Under the pieces are notes generated by a model. It was given only the letters and a program-made list of their open reading frames with translations. It was not told where the DNA came from and searched no databases. Below, in pieces: positions 35,348 through 44,716 of a DNA stretch of 64,000 bases. Both the position numbers and the translations under genes were made by a program. Location: the NCBI RefSeq assembly GCF_012044895.1, contig NZ_CP050695.1:310001-374000 (forward strand), written 5' to 3'. Every line of letters begins with the position of its first letter. Position 1 is the stretch's first letter. The stretch is from Aquisalimonas sp. 2447. GTDB lineage: Bacteria > Pseudomonadota > Gammaproteobacteria > Nitrococcales > Aquisalimonadaceae.

Positions 35348-35370
35348 CCGGGGCGAAGCAGTGCCGTGGT
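35321..35370. terminator. Perfect 18-bp palindrome, likely bidirectional terminator of gap and putA
   Basis: ACCACGGCACTGCTTCGC (35321-35338) and GCGAAGCAGTGCCGTGGT (35353-35370) pair perfectly around a 14-base loop. The gap stop codon is in the loop and the putA stop is 3 bases beyond the right arm. There is no U-tract, so if it stops transcription it may need Rho or simply act on both mRNAs as a 3' stabiliser. Confidence 0.65.
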
Positions 35371-35372
35371 GA

Positions 35373-38300
35373 TTAGCGTGGCAGGTCCTCCTCGTCCCCC
35401 ATGGCAAACAGCGAGGCGTTGCCGCCGGCCGCCGTTGTATCTACGGTGACCGTGCGCTCGGTGGCGAAGCGGTGCAGGTAGCGCGGGCCGCCGGCCTTGG
35501 GGCCTGTCCCCGAGAGCCCCTCGCCGCCGAAGGGCTGCACCCCCACCACCGCGCCGATCTGGTTGCGGTTCACGTACAGGTTGCCCACGCGTGCCCGCTG
35601 GGCCACGCGCGCTGCTACGGCGTCGATACGGCTGTGCACGCCCAGGGTCAGTCCGTAGCCCGTGGCGTTGATGGCGTCGATCACCCGGTCCAGGTCCTGC
35701 GCCCGGTAGCGAACCACGTGGAGGATCGGGCCGAAGTGCTCATCGTCCAGAGCGTCGATGCCGCTGATCTCGAAGGCAATGGGGGGTACGAAGGTGCCTT
35801 CCCGGGTTTCCTTTGGTAGCGGCGTTTCGCCGATGACCCGACCGCTGCGCCGCATGGCCTCCACGTGCGCCATCAGGTTGTCCCGCGCCTCGGTATCGAT
35901 CACCGGGCCCACGTCGGTGGCCAGCCACGCCGGGTCGCCCACGGTGAGCTCCTGCATCGCGCCGTTGAGCATGGTCAGCACGTGATCGGCAACGTCCTCC
36001 TGCACGTAGAGAACCCGCAGCGCCGAGCAGCGTTGCCCGGCGCTCTGGAAGGAGGAGATCAGTACGTCCCGCACCAGTTGCTCCGGCAGTGCGGTGGAGT
36101 CGGCGATCATGGCGTTCTGGCCGCCGGTCTCGGCGATCAGGGGAATGATCGGCCCCTGACGCTGGCTCAGCGTCTGGTTGATACGCCGTGCCGTGGCCAC
36201 GGAGCCGGTGAAGGCGACGCCACTGATGCGCTCGTCCGCCACCAGCCGGCCGCCGATCTCCCCGGCGCCGGGGAGCAGGTGCAGCACCTCCGGCGGAATG
36301 CCCGCTTCGTGCAGCAGGGCGGCGGCCCGGGCGCCGATCAGACTGGTCTGCTCCGCCGGCTTGGCCACCACGGTGTTGCCGGCGGCCAGTGCGGCCGTCA
36401 CCTGGCCTGTGAAAATGGCCAGCGGGAAGTTCCAGGGGCTGATGCACACGAACACGCCGCGGCCGTGCAGGGCGATCTCGTTCTTCTCGCCGGTGGGGCC
36501 GGGCAGCGGCATGGGTGCGCCGAAATCCAGGCGGCAGCGCTGGGCGTAGTAGCGGCAGAAGTCCACCGCCTCGCGGACTTCCGCCACCGCGTCGGGGATG
36601 CCCTTGCCGGCCTCACGCACGCACAGAGCCATGAGTTCGGCCAGGTGCTCTTCCATGAGGTCGGCCATGCGCTCCAGGCATTTGGCCCGTTGATCCGCCG
36701 GGGTGGCCGCCCACTGCGGTGCGGCCCGGGCGGCCATGGCCACGGCTTCGTCCGCCTGCGCCGGCGTGGCCCAGGTGACCTGACCCACCTCCTGGCTGTT
36801 CCAGGCCGGGTTGCAGACCGGCTCCGCCGTACCGTGCCTGGCCTTGCCACCGATCAGCGGCTCGGCCTTCCAGCGCTTGTCCGCGGCCCTGGACATGGCC
36901 TCGCCCATGGGCTCCACCACAAGGTGGTCGGCCAGATTGACCCCTTTGGAGTTGCGCCGCTGTTCGCCGTATATATGTGCCGGCAGTGGGATGCGCGGGT
37001 GGGGTTTGTTCTGCAGTCCCTGTACGGCGTCCACGGGGTCGGCGATCATCTCGTCGATGGGCAGCTTCTCGTCCTGGATGCGGTTGACGAAGGAGCTGTT
37101 GGCCCCGTTCTCCAGCAGTCGACGCACCAGGTAAGGAAGCAGTTCCTCGTGGCTGCCCACCGGCGCGTAAATGCGCACCGGTCGATGACCGCCGCGCCGT
37201 CCTACCACCGGCTCGTACAGGGCTTCGCCCATGCCGTGCAGGCGCTGGAACTCATAGGGGGCGTCGCCGGCCTCTTCCATCACCCAGGCGAGGGTGTGGG
37301 CGTTGTGGGTGGCGAACTGTGGGTAGATGCGCTCGGGGCCTGCCCGGAGCATGCGCCGGGCGCAGGCCAGGTAGGAGACGTCCGTGCTGGCCTTGCGGGT
37401 GAACACCGGGTACTCCGGATAGCCACTCTCCTGGGCGCGCTTGACCTCACTGTCCCAGTAGGCGCCCTTGACCAGCCGTACCATCAGCCGCCTGTCATGG
37501 CGGTCGGCCAGGTCCGCCAGCCAGTCGATCAGTGGTGCGGCGCGCTTCTGGTAGGCCTGCACCGCCAGACCGAAACCGTGCCAGCCGGCCAGACTGCCGT
37601 CACCGGCCACCGCCTCGATGACATCCATGGAGATGTCCAGGCGGTCCGCCTCCTCGGCATCAACGCACAGGCCGATATCCGCGTCCCGGGCCATCTCTGA
37701 GAGGTGGCCCAGGCGCTGCACGAGGATGTCGCGGCTGCGGTTGAAGTGACCGAACTCGTAGCGGGGGTGCAGTGCCGAGAGCTTCACCGAGATGCCGGGG
37801 CCGTCCAGCACGCCGCGGCCCTTGCCGGCCTTGGCGATGGCCTTGATGGCGTTCTGGTAGGCGGCGTAGTACCGGTCAGCATCCTCCATGGTGCGGGCGG
37901 CCTCGCCCAGCATATCGTAGGAGTGGCGGTAGCCCTGCTTCTCGTCTTCCCGGGCGCGCTTGATGGCCTCGTCGATGGTGCGGCCGATGACGAACTGCTT
38001 GCCCATGATGCGCATGGCCTGGCGGATCGCCTGGCGGATCACCGGCTCGCCACTGCGCTGGACCATGCGCCGCACGGTGTAGGCGAGATCCCCTGTGGAG
38101 CGTTCGTCGAACCGCACCACGCGGCCGGTGAGCATTAACCCCCAGGTGGAGGCGTTGACGAAGATGGACTCGCTGTGTCCGAGGTGGGATTCCCAGTCAC
38201 CGGTGCTGATCTTGTCCTGGATCAGGCGGTCGGCGGTGGTGGAGTCGGGCACGCGCATGAGCGCTTCCGCCAGGCACATGAGGACGACGCCCTCCTTGCT

Positions 38301-38528
38301 GGAGAGGTCGTACTCATGCAGTAGCGCGTCCACGCCGCCCTGGGAAACGCGGTTGTCGCGCACATGCTGGACCAGCCGGGTCGCCTCCCGGGCGACGTTG
38401 TCCCGGTGCGTGGCATCGCTGGCCGCCTCCCTGGCGAGCTGGTTGATCATGCGGGTCTCGTCGGCGTGATAGGTCTCGCGGACGGCCTGGCGTAATTTTC
38501 CGGGCTGGGGACCAGGGGTGACGATCAT
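35373..38528 (-). CDS. putA: Bifunctional proline dehydrogenase / glutamate-semialdehyde dehydrogenase (PutA)
   Basis: Oxidises proline to glutamate in two steps, 1051 residues, peripheral to the inner membrane. The FAD proline dehydrogenase barrel spans ~180-470 (ISVKLSALHPRYEF, GLAVQAYQKRA, MVRLVKGAYWDSEVKRAQ). The aldehyde dehydrogenase follows from ~560 (SPWNFPLAIFTGQV, AFTGSVATAR, ETGGQNAMI, catalytic cysteine in FQSAGQRCSALRV). The ribbon-helix-helix DNA-binding domain of enteric PutA is absent and the C-terminal extension is short, so it should not repress its own gene. Divergent from the iron-uptake genes. Confidence 0.95.
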   Translation of the reverse strand: MIVTPGPQPGKLRQAVRETYHADETRMINQLAREAASDATHRDNVAREATRLVQHVRDNRVSQGGVDALLHEYDLSSKEGVVLMCLAEALMRVPDSTTADRLIQDKISTGDWESHLGHSESIFVNASTWGLMLTGRVVRFDERSTGDLAYTVRRMVQRSGEPVIRQAIRQAMRIMGKQFVIGRTIDEAIKRAREDEKQGYRHSYDMLGEAARTMEDADRYYAAYQNAIKAIAKAGKGRGVLDGPGISVKLSALHPRYEFGHFNRSRDILVQRLGHLSEMARDADIGLCVDAEEADRLDISMDVIEAVAGDGSLAGWHGFGLAVQAYQKRAAPLIDWLADLADRHDRRLMVRLVKGAYWDSEVKRAQESGYPEYPVFTRKASTDVSYLACARRMLRAGPERIYPQFATHNAHTLAWVMEEAGDAPYEFQRLHGMGEALYEPVVGRRGGHRPVRIYAPVGSHEELLPYLVRRLLENGANSSFVNRIQDEKLPIDEMIADPVDAVQGLQNKPHPRIPLPAHIYGEQRRNSKGVNLADHLVVEPMGEAMSRAADKRWKAEPLIGGKARHGTAEPVCNPAWNSQEVGQVTWATPAQADEAVAMAARAAPQWAATPADQRAKCLERMADLMEEHLAELMALCVREAGKGIPDAVAEVREAVDFCRYYAQRCRLDFGAPMPLPGPTGEKNEIALHGRGVFVCISPWNFPLAIFTGQVTAALAAGNTVVAKPAEQTSLIGARAAALLHEAGIPPEVLHLLPGAGEIGGRLVADERISGVAFTGSVATARRINQTLSQRQGPIIPLIAETGGQNAMIADSTALPEQLVRDVLISSFQSAGQRCSALRVLYVQEDVADHVLTMLNGAMQELTVGDPAWLATDVGPVIDTEARDNLMAHVEAMRRSGRVIGETPLPKETREGTFVPPIAFEISGIDALDDEHFGPILHVVRYRAQDLDRVIDAINATGYGLTLGVHSRIDAVAARVAQRARVGNLYVNRNQIGAVVGVQPFGGEGLSGTGPKAGGPRYLHRFATERTVTVDTTAAGGNASLFAMGDEEDLPR

Positions 38529-38726
38529 GGGCGATTAACCCTCGGATAGGCGCTGCACCAGGAGGCGCTGGCGCGGCGGATGGGTCGGGGGCACCTGTGG
38601 GCGCCCTGCGTGATTGTCGCGGCGGCCCACGCCCCCGGTGGAAACTGAGGCGGGTGGCCGGCGGTGCGACACCTGTGAACGAATAGCAGCCACGCGGGGT
38701 GAGCACAACAGCGGGAGTGGTTTTCT

Positions 38727-38759
38727 TTGCAGTTATGAATGGGAATCATTATCATTAGC
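38727..38759 (+). promoter_or_regulatory. Promoter with overlapping Fur box before fbpA
   Basis: TTGCAG (38727-38732) and TATCAT (38750-38755), spaced 17 bases, form a good promoter. The sequence GAATGGGAATCATTATCATT across 38737-38756 includes AATCATTATC, an exact half of the Fur consensus, with a degenerate other half. Iron-loaded Fur would cover the -10 element and repress. The remaining part of the 259-base putA/fbpA gap shows no gene. Confidence 0.72.
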
Positions 38760-38787
38760 ATCAATAGCCCATCGGGGAGATCTGCCC

Positions 38788-39792
38788 ATGCGTCCTGCAC
38801 TGTCGTTCGTGACCGCCCTGCTCGCACTGGCTCTGGCGCCGCCGCTGGTGGCCGATGACGACCAGGTCACGGTCTACTCCGCGCGCCAGGAGCACCTGAT
38901 CAAGCCGCTGTTCGACCGTTTCACCGAAGAAACCGGCATCCGCGTGCGCTACGTCACCGACAACGCCGGCCCGCTGCTGGCCCGCCTCAAGGCAGAGGGG
39001 CGCAACACGCCTGCCGACATGCTCATGACCGTGGATGCCGGCAATCTCTGGCAGGCCGCGGAGGAGGGTGTGCTTGACAGTGTTGACTCCGAGACCCTGC
39101 GCGGCAATATCCCCGACTACCTCCGCGACCCCGACGGCCAGTGGTTCGGTCTGTCCGTGCGCGCGCGCACCATCATCTACAGCACCGAACGAGTCGATCC
39201 GGACCAGCTCAGCACCTATGAGGCGCTGGCCGGGCCGGAATGGGAGGGGCGCCTGTGCCTGCGTACCTCCCGCAAGGTCTACAACCAGTCCCTGGTGGCC
39301 ATGATGATCGCCCGCCACGGCGAGGAGAAGACCCAGGAGATCGTGGAAGGCTGGGTGGACAATCTGGCGGCCTCGCCGTTCTCCAACGACACCTCGGTGA
39401 TGCAGGCCATCGAAGCCGGCCAGTGCGACGTGGGTATCGTCAATACCTACTATTTCGGTCGCCTGCAGAAGGATGACCCGGACATCCCGCTGGCTCTGCA
39501 CTGGGCCAACCAGGACGAACACGGTGTGCACGTGAATGTCTCCGGCGCCGGTATCACCCGGCATGCCGGCAATCCGGAGGGTGCCCGCAAGCTGCTGGAG
39601 TGGCTCTCGGGCGAGGAGGCACAGGAGATGTTCGGCGCCCTGAACCTGGAGTACCCCGCCAGCGAGGATGTGCCGCTGGATGATCTGGTGGCCGCCTGGG
39701 GCGAGTTCCAGCCGGATACCATCAACGTTTCCGAGGCGGGGCGCCTGCAGGTGCCGGCGGTGATGCTCATGGACCGCGCCGGGTACCGTTAG
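38788..39792 (+). CDS. fbpA: Periplasmic ferric-iron-binding protein
   Basis: 334-residue binding protein of the FbpA/FutA type that carries ferric iron to an inner-membrane ABC importer. Signal peptide FVTALLALALAPPLVA, then QVTVYSARQEHLIKPLFDRF. The tyrosine pair typical for iron ligation is in VNTYYFGRLQ, and GLSVRARTIIYSTERV fits the hinge region. GGGGAGA precedes the ATG at 38788. First gene of a Fur-controlled pair with the permease, two bases from it. Confidence 0.92.
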   Translation: MRPALSFVTALLALALAPPLVADDDQVTVYSARQEHLIKPLFDRFTEETGIRVRYVTDNAGPLLARLKAEGRNTPADMLMTVDAGNLWQAAEEGVLDSVDSETLRGNIPDYLRDPDGQWFGLSVRARTIIYSTERVDPDQLSTYEALAGPEWEGRLCLRTSRKVYNQSLVAMMIARHGEEKTQEIVEGWVDNLAASPFSNDTSVMQAIEAGQCDVGIVNTYYFGRLQKDDPDIPLALHWANQDEHGVHVNVSGAGITRHAGNPEGARKLLEWLSGEEAQEMFGALNLEYPASEDVPLDDLVAAWGEFQPDTINVSEAGRLQVPAVMLMDRAGYR

Positions 39793-39794
39793 GC

Positions 39795-41486
39795 GTGGCT
39801 GCCACCGGCTCCCATGTGGCAGCCGGCACCGGCGGTGCCCTGTCCTGGCGCTGGCCGCGTGTGCGCGGCTGGCGCTGGTTTGCGTGTCTTGTGGCGCTGG
39901 TCATCGTCGCGCCCATCCTTGTGACGGTGTTCGCCTGGCTGGAGCCGGACACCACCGTCTGGCCGCACCTGGCCGAGACCAAACTCCCCACGCTGATCCG
40001 CAACACCATTGTCCTCATCGTCGGCGTCGGCGTCTCCGTACTGCTGCTGGGCGTCTCCCTGGCCTGGCTGACCGCCGTCTGCGAGTTCCCGGGACGGCGC
40101 TGGCTGGAGTGGGCGCTGATGCTGCCCCTGGCGGTGCCCGCGTACGTGCTCGCCTTCGTGTTCATCGGTCTGTTCGACTATAGCGGCCCTGTGCAGGGCG
40201 CCATGCGCGACCTGCTGGGTCACGGTGCCGGGCTGCCGCCGATCCGGTCCACCGGCGGCGTGCTGCTGGTGATGTCCCTGGTGCTCTACCCCTACGTGTA
40301 CATGCTGGCGCGAACGGCCTTTCTGCGGCAGGGGCAGCAGCAGATGGAAGCGGCGCGTATCGCCGGCATGGGGCCCTGGCAGGCGTTCTTTCGGGTAGCG
40401 TTGCCCATGGCGCGGCCGGCCATTGCCATCGGCACGGCGCTGGCGCTGATGGAGGCGCTGGCGGACTTCGGTGCCGTGTCGGTGTTCAACTACGAAACCT
40501 TTACCACCGCCATCTACAGCGCCTGGTTCGGCTTCTTCAGCCTGGAGGCCGCAGCGCAGTTGGCGTCACTGCTGTTGCTGTTCATCGCCCTGGCGCTGTT
40601 CGCCGAGCGCGCCACCCGGGGTCGCGCAAGGTTCTACCAGCGCGGGGAAGGGCGCGATGTGCAGCGGGTCCGCCTGCAGGGCTGGCGGGGGTGGGGGGCG
40701 ACGGCCTATGCGTTGACCGTGCTGTCCCTGGCGTTTGCCATCCCCATGGTCCAGCTGCTGATCTGGGCCGCCGGCGAGGTGGCTTCCGGCGTCGACCGCC
40801 GCTACCTGGACCTGGTCTGGCGGACTGTCAGCCTGGGTGCCATGGCAGCCTTCATCACCGTGGCCCTGGCACTGCTGCTGGCCTATGCCCGACGTGTCCA
40901 GAGTGACTGGATGACCCGCCATGCCGTGGCCATGTCCACGCTGGGCTATGCCATCCCCGGTTCCGTGCTCGCCGTGAGCATCATGATGGTCTTCGCCTGG
41001 GTGGATAACACACTGATCGGCATGTTCGACCTGGGATCCGGGCAGGTGCTGGGCGGCAGTCTCATCGCGCTGTTGTGCGCCTATGTTATCCGTTTCATGG
41101 CGGTGGCGTTCGGTGCGGTGGACACCGCCCTGGAACAGGTGCGCCCGAGCATGGCCGACGCCGCGCGAAGCCTTGGTGCCGGGCCGTGGCGGGTGATCGC
41201 CCGGGTGTATGTGCCCATGCTCCGGCCGGGCCTGCTGGCCGGCGTCCTGCTGGTGGGCGTGGATGTCATGAAGGAGATGCCGGCGACACTGCTGCTGCGT
41301 CCCTTTGGCTGGGATACGCTGGCAGTCCGCATTTTCGAGCTGACCGCAGAGGGTGAGTGGCAACGGGCCGCCCTGCCGGCGGTGACCCTGGTGATCGCCG
41401 GCCTGCTGCCCGTTGTCCTGCTGGTCCGGCGGTCAGGACTTCCGCGCGGGCGGGGGCCGTTGCAGGCCGGTGCCGGCTCGCGCTGA
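39795..41486 (+). CDS. fbpB: Ferric-iron ABC transporter permease
   Basis: 563-residue double permease, two homologous six-helix modules in one chain, each with an EAA loop: EAARIAGMGPWQAFFRVALPMARPAI in the first half (read as RIAGMGPWQAFFRV) and DAARSLGAGPWRVIARVYVPMLRPGL in the second (DAARSLGAGPWRV). FNYETFTTAIYSAWFG is typical of FbpB. The GTG at 39795 begins two bases after fbpA's stop. No fbpC ATPase follows; the next gene is gcvT, 281 bases on, so the ATPase must be encoded elsewhere. Repressed by iron through the fbpA promoter. Confidence 0.92.
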   Translation: MAATGSHVAAGTGGALSWRWPRVRGWRWFACLVALVIVAPILVTVFAWLEPDTTVWPHLAETKLPTLIRNTIVLIVGVGVSVLLLGVSLAWLTAVCEFPGRRWLEWALMLPLAVPAYVLAFVFIGLFDYSGPVQGAMRDLLGHGAGLPPIRSTGGVLLVMSLVLYPYVYMLARTAFLRQGQQQMEAARIAGMGPWQAFFRVALPMARPAIAIGTALALMEALADFGAVSVFNYETFTTAIYSAWFGFFSLEAAAQLASLLLLFIALALFAERATRGRARFYQRGEGRDVQRVRLQGWRGWGATAYALTVLSLAFAIPMVQLLIWAAGEVASGVDRRYLDLVWRTVSLGAMAAFITVALALLLAYARRVQSDWMTRHAVAMSTLGYAIPGSVLAVSIMMVFAWVDNTLIGMFDLGSGQVLGGSLIALLCAYVIRFMAVAFGAVDTALEQVRPSMADAARSLGAGPWRVIARVYVPMLRPGLLAGVLLVGVDVMKEMPATLLLRPFGWDTLAVRIFELTAEGEWQRAALPAVTLVIAGLLPVVLLVRRSGLPRGRGPLQAGAGSR

Positions 41487-41767
41487 GGACGCCAGGGAAC
41501 TGCTGAATCCCGATCGCCGGAGCGCCCCTCGCTGTGGCGTCTCTCTTGAGCATAATTCATACTGAAGTGACAGAAATTCCATAAAGTACCGGTTCCGGAG
41601 GAATGGCGGTGGAGATGTGTTATTGTCTCCCGCCTTGGTTCCATGACTGCGCTTCAACTTGAGTTGTTGCGGCAGCTCTCCGGCCGGCACACCATGGCGC
41701 GTCTGTTGCTGCAGTGGCGCCGCGTGCTGCAGGCCGGTTTGTCACCAAACGGGAGGTTTGCGGCACC
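41487..41767 (+). other. 281-base leader gap before gcvT
   Basis: No gene is supported. The conserved glycine-riboswitch cores were looked for and not found. The segment 41540-41600 is A/T-richer and may hold the gcv promoter, but no good -35/-10 pair is seen. A small palindrome, CAACTTGAGTTG, lies near 41652-41666. Confidence 0.4.
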
Positions 41768-42856
41768 ATGCTGCAGCGGACACCACTGTACGACCGGCAT
41801 CAGGCGGCCGGCGCCAAGCTCGTGGATTTCGCCGGCTGGGAAATGCCGGTGAACTACGGTTCGCAGATCAAGGAGCACGAGCAGGTGCGTTCCTCGGCGG
41901 GGCTGTTCGACGTCTCGCACATGGGTGTTGTCGATGTCTCCGGGTCAGGGGCATTGGCCTATCTGCGTCGCGTGCTGGCCAACGACGCGTCGCGTCTGGC
42001 GACGCCGGGTCAGGCCTTCTACACCTGCATGCTCAACGAGCAGGGCGGCATTCTCGACGATCTGATTGTCTACTATCTCTCCGAGGGCCGTTACCGCATC
42101 GTAGTCAATGCCGCGTGCCGCGAAGCCGATCTTGACTGGCTGCAGCAGCACGCCGACGGCTTCGACGTGCGGGTGCGGGAGCGCAAGGAGATGGCAATGA
42201 TCGCCGTCCAGGGGCCGCAGGCGGAGCGCTGTCTGGGGCAGGCCGTGGATGCCCGCCTGGAGAGCCGGCTGGGGGCGCTGAAACCGTTTCGCGCCGTGGA
42301 AACCGGGGACTGGCTGATTGCCCGGACCGGCTACACCGGCGAGGACGGGTTCGAGGTCATGCTTCCCGACCGGTCCGCGGCGGACCTCTGGGATCACCTG
42401 GTCGCCGCCGATGCGGTGCCCTGCGGGCTGGGGTCTCGCGACAGCCTGCGGCTGGAGGCCGGCCTGTGCCTGTACGGTCAGGATATGGACGCGACCACCA
42501 CCCCGTTGGAGTCCGCGCTGGGCTGGACGGTGGCCTGGGATCCCGAAGACCGGGAATTCATCGGTCGCAAGGCGCTGGAGAAGCAGCGTGCCGACGGTGT
42601 GCAGCGACGCCTGGTGGGGATGGTGCTGGAAGGCCGCGGTGTCCTTCGGCACGGTCAGGCGCTGCAGTCCGAATCCGGTGCGGCGGGTGAAGTTACCTCC
42701 GGCGGCTATTCGCCGGTGTTGGGGCAGTCCATTGCCCTGGCACGTGTGCCCGTGGGGGACGAAGGCCCCTGGGCGGTGGACATGCGCGGGCGCGCGCTCC
42801 CTGTGCGGGTGGTGAAGCCCCCCTTCGTCCGCAACGGCAAGCCTTTCATTGATTGA
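41768..42856 (+). CDS. gcvT: Glycine cleavage system T protein (aminomethyltransferase)
   Basis: Transfers the aminomethyl methylene from the H protein to tetrahydrofolate, releasing ammonia. 362 residues. [31 protein letters not shown], the folate-site aspartate segment [13 protein letters not shown], and [14 protein letters not shown] are family marks. ATG 41768 has GGGAGG 11 bases upstream. First gene of gcvT-gcvH-gcvPA-gcvPB-kinase; the lipoamide dehydrogenase (L protein) is not here. Confidence 0.96.
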   Translation: MLQRTPLYDRHQAAGAKLVDFAGWEMPVNYGSQIKEHEQVRSSAGLFDVSHMGVVDVSGSGALAYLRRVLANDASRLATPGQAFYTCMLNEQGGILDDLIVYYLSEGRYRIVVNAACREADLDWLQQHADGFDVRVRERKEMAMIAVQGPQAERCLGQAVDARLESRLGALKPFRAVETGDWLIARTGYTGEDGFEVMLPDRSAADLWDHLVAADAVPCGLGSRDSLRLEAGLCLYGQDMDATTTPLESALGWTVAWDPEDREFIGRKALEKQRADGVQRRLVGMVLEGRGVLRHGQALQSESGAAGEVTSGGYSPVLGQSIALARVPVGDEGPWAVDMRGRALPVRVVKPPFVRNGKPFID

Positions 42857-42900
42857 ACGACCCCGCAACGAGGGGTCCGAAACTTAAGGGACGCAGACCA

Positions 42901-43299
42901 ATGAGCAACGTACCCGGTGATCTGAAGTACGCCTCCAGCCACGAATGGGTCCGTGCCGAGGATGACGGCACCGTCACCGTCGGCATCAGTGATCACGCCC
43001 AGGACTCTCTGGGGGACCTGGTGTTCGTCGAGACGCCCGAGATCGACCGCGCCGTGGAGGCCGGTGAGGCCTGTGCCGTGGTCGAGTCCGTCAAGGCCGC
43101 CTCGGACATCTATGCGCCCGTGGCTGGCACCATCATCGACGCCAACAGCGAGTTGCAGGACTCCCCGGAACTCGTGAACAGCGATCCGTACGGTGAAGGC
43201 TGGATCATGCGCATCCGCATCGACGACCCCGATGTCCTGGAAGAGCTCATGGACGCCGACGCCTACGAGCACCTCCTTGCCGAGGAGGACGAGGACTGA
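42901..43299 (+). CDS. gcvH: Glycine cleavage system H protein
   Basis: 132-residue lipoyl carrier that shuttles the aminomethyl group between P, T and L proteins. The lipoylated lysine is in [37 protein letters not shown] opens the fold. AAGGGA lies before ATG 42901. Usual length. Confidence 0.97.
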   Translation: MSNVPGDLKYASSHEWVRAEDDGTVTVGISDHAQDSLGDLVFVETPEIDRAVEAGEACAVVESVKAASDIYAPVAGTIIDANSELQDSPELVNSDPYGEGWIMRIRIDDPDVLEELMDADAYEHLLAEEDED

Positions 43300-43332
43300 G
43301 GTCCGTTTTCGCAACAGAGGTCGGAGTACGCC

Positions 43333-44700
43333 ATGCCGTTCATTCCGCACACTGATGAAGAAATCCGCCAGATGCTGGCGGAGATCGGTGTCGACAGCGT
43401 CAACGCGCTGTTCGACGAAATCCCCGCAGACCTGCGTGACCCGGACCTTCCGCGCGTTCCCGCGGGTGTCTCCGAGATGGAGATTACCCGCCTGATGAAC
43501 GAGCGCGCCGCCGGTGACATGCTGGGTCCGTGTTTCCTGGGTGCCGGGGCCTACCGGCACCATGTGCCCGCCGCCGTGTGGGAAGTCACCACCCGCGGCG
43601 AGTACTACAGCGCCTACACGCCCTACCAGGCAGAAGCCAGCCAGGGCACGCTGCAGCTGATTTACGAGTATCAGAGCATGATGGCGGGGCTGATGGGCAT
43701 GGATGCCTCCAACGCCTCGCTCTATGACGGCGGCTCGGCCCTGGCCGAAGCCGTACTCATGGCCGTGCGCGGCAACCGGAAGTCGAAATCCGGCCGCATT
43801 CTTGTGCCGGATACCGTCAATCCGCTGTATCGCGATACCACGCAGACCATCGTCGGCAACCAGGGCATCGCCATGGAGATCGTGGCCAGCGACCCGGCCA
43901 CCGGCGTGGTGGATCCGGCCACGCTGAAGCAGTGGGATGGCGAGGATATTGCCGCCCTGGTGATCCCGCAGCCCAACTGGTTCGGCCGTCTGGAGGATGC
44001 CGCGGCGCTGACGGACTGGGCCCAGCGCAACGGCGCACTGGTCATTGCCGTGGTCAATCCCACCGCCATGGCGGTGATCACGCCCCCCGGTGAGTGGGGC
44101 GAGAGCGGCGCTGATATCGCCTGCGGCGAAGGCCAGCCCCTGGGCATACCACTGTCCTCCGGCGGTCCCTACTTCGGTTTCATGTGCTGTCGCAAGGCCT
44201 ACGTCCGCCAGATGCCCGGGCGCATCGTCGGCCGCACTGTGGACATGGAAGGGCGTACCGGCTACACCCTGACCCTGCAGGCGCGGGAGCAGCACATCCG
44301 CCGCTCCAAGGCCACGTCCAACATCTGCACCAACCAGGGGCTGATGGTCACCGCGGCGACCATGTACCTGTCCCTGCTCGGCGCCGAGGGGCTGGAACGG
44401 GTGGCGGCACAATGCCACGCCAACACGCGCACCCTCACCGAGCGCCTGAGCGATATCAAGGGTGTCAGCCTGCGCTTCGACGGGCCCTATTTCCATGAGC
44501 GCGTCATCGAGCTGGATCGTCCCGCGGAGCCGGTGTTCCAGCAGCTGGCCAACCAGGGCGTCCTCGCCGGCTACCCGCTGGGGCGCCACGACAAGCGCCT
44601 GGCCAATGCCCTGCTGGTGTGTGCCACCGAGACCGTGACCGACGCGGACATGGATCGCTACGTGGAGGCGCTGGGCCACGCGCTGGCCCGCGCCGCCTGA
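43333..44700 (+). CDS. gcvPA: Glycine dehydrogenase (decarboxylating) subunit 1
   Basis: N-terminal half of the split P protein (455 residues), which decarboxylates glycine and loads the H protein. [37 protein letters not shown], and [24 protein letters not shown] (as [17 protein letters not shown]) are typical. It has the fold of PLP enzymes but lacks the PLP lysine, which is in subunit 2. Between gcvH and gcvPB with short gaps. Confidence 0.96.
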   Translation: MPFIPHTDEEIRQMLAEIGVDSVNALFDEIPADLRDPDLPRVPAGVSEMEITRLMNERAAGDMLGPCFLGAGAYRHHVPAAVWEVTTRGEYYSAYTPYQAEASQGTLQLIYEYQSMMAGLMGMDASNASLYDGGSALAEAVLMAVRGNRKSKSGRILVPDTVNPLYRDTTQTIVGNQGIAMEIVASDPATGVVDPATLKQWDGEDIAALVIPQPNWFGRLEDAAALTDWAQRNGALVIAVVNPTAMAVITPPGEWGESGADIACGEGQPLGIPLSSGGPYFGFMCCRKAYVRQMPGRIVGRTVDMEGRTGYTLTLQAREQHIRRSKATSNICTNQGLMVTAATMYLSLLGAEGLERVAAQCHANTRTLTERLSDIKGVSLRFDGPYFHERVIELDRPAEPVFQQLANQGVLAGYPLGRHDKRLANALLVCATETVTDADMDRYVEALGHALARAA

Positions 44701-44716
44701 TCAACGGAGGTTTGCC

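Noticed and set aside
35865-37700. 611-codon open frame antisense to putA
   Set aside because: Composition is that of a shadow frame, with no domain and no ribosome site, while putA is a clear gene.
41487-41767. Glycine riboswitch before gcvT
   Set aside because: The leader length is suitable, but the conserved aptamer cores were not found by eye. A covariance-model search would settle it.
41643-41852. 69-codon frame overlapping the gcvT start
   Set aside because: No ribosome site, arginine/cysteine-rich random composition, and it runs into gcvT in another frame.
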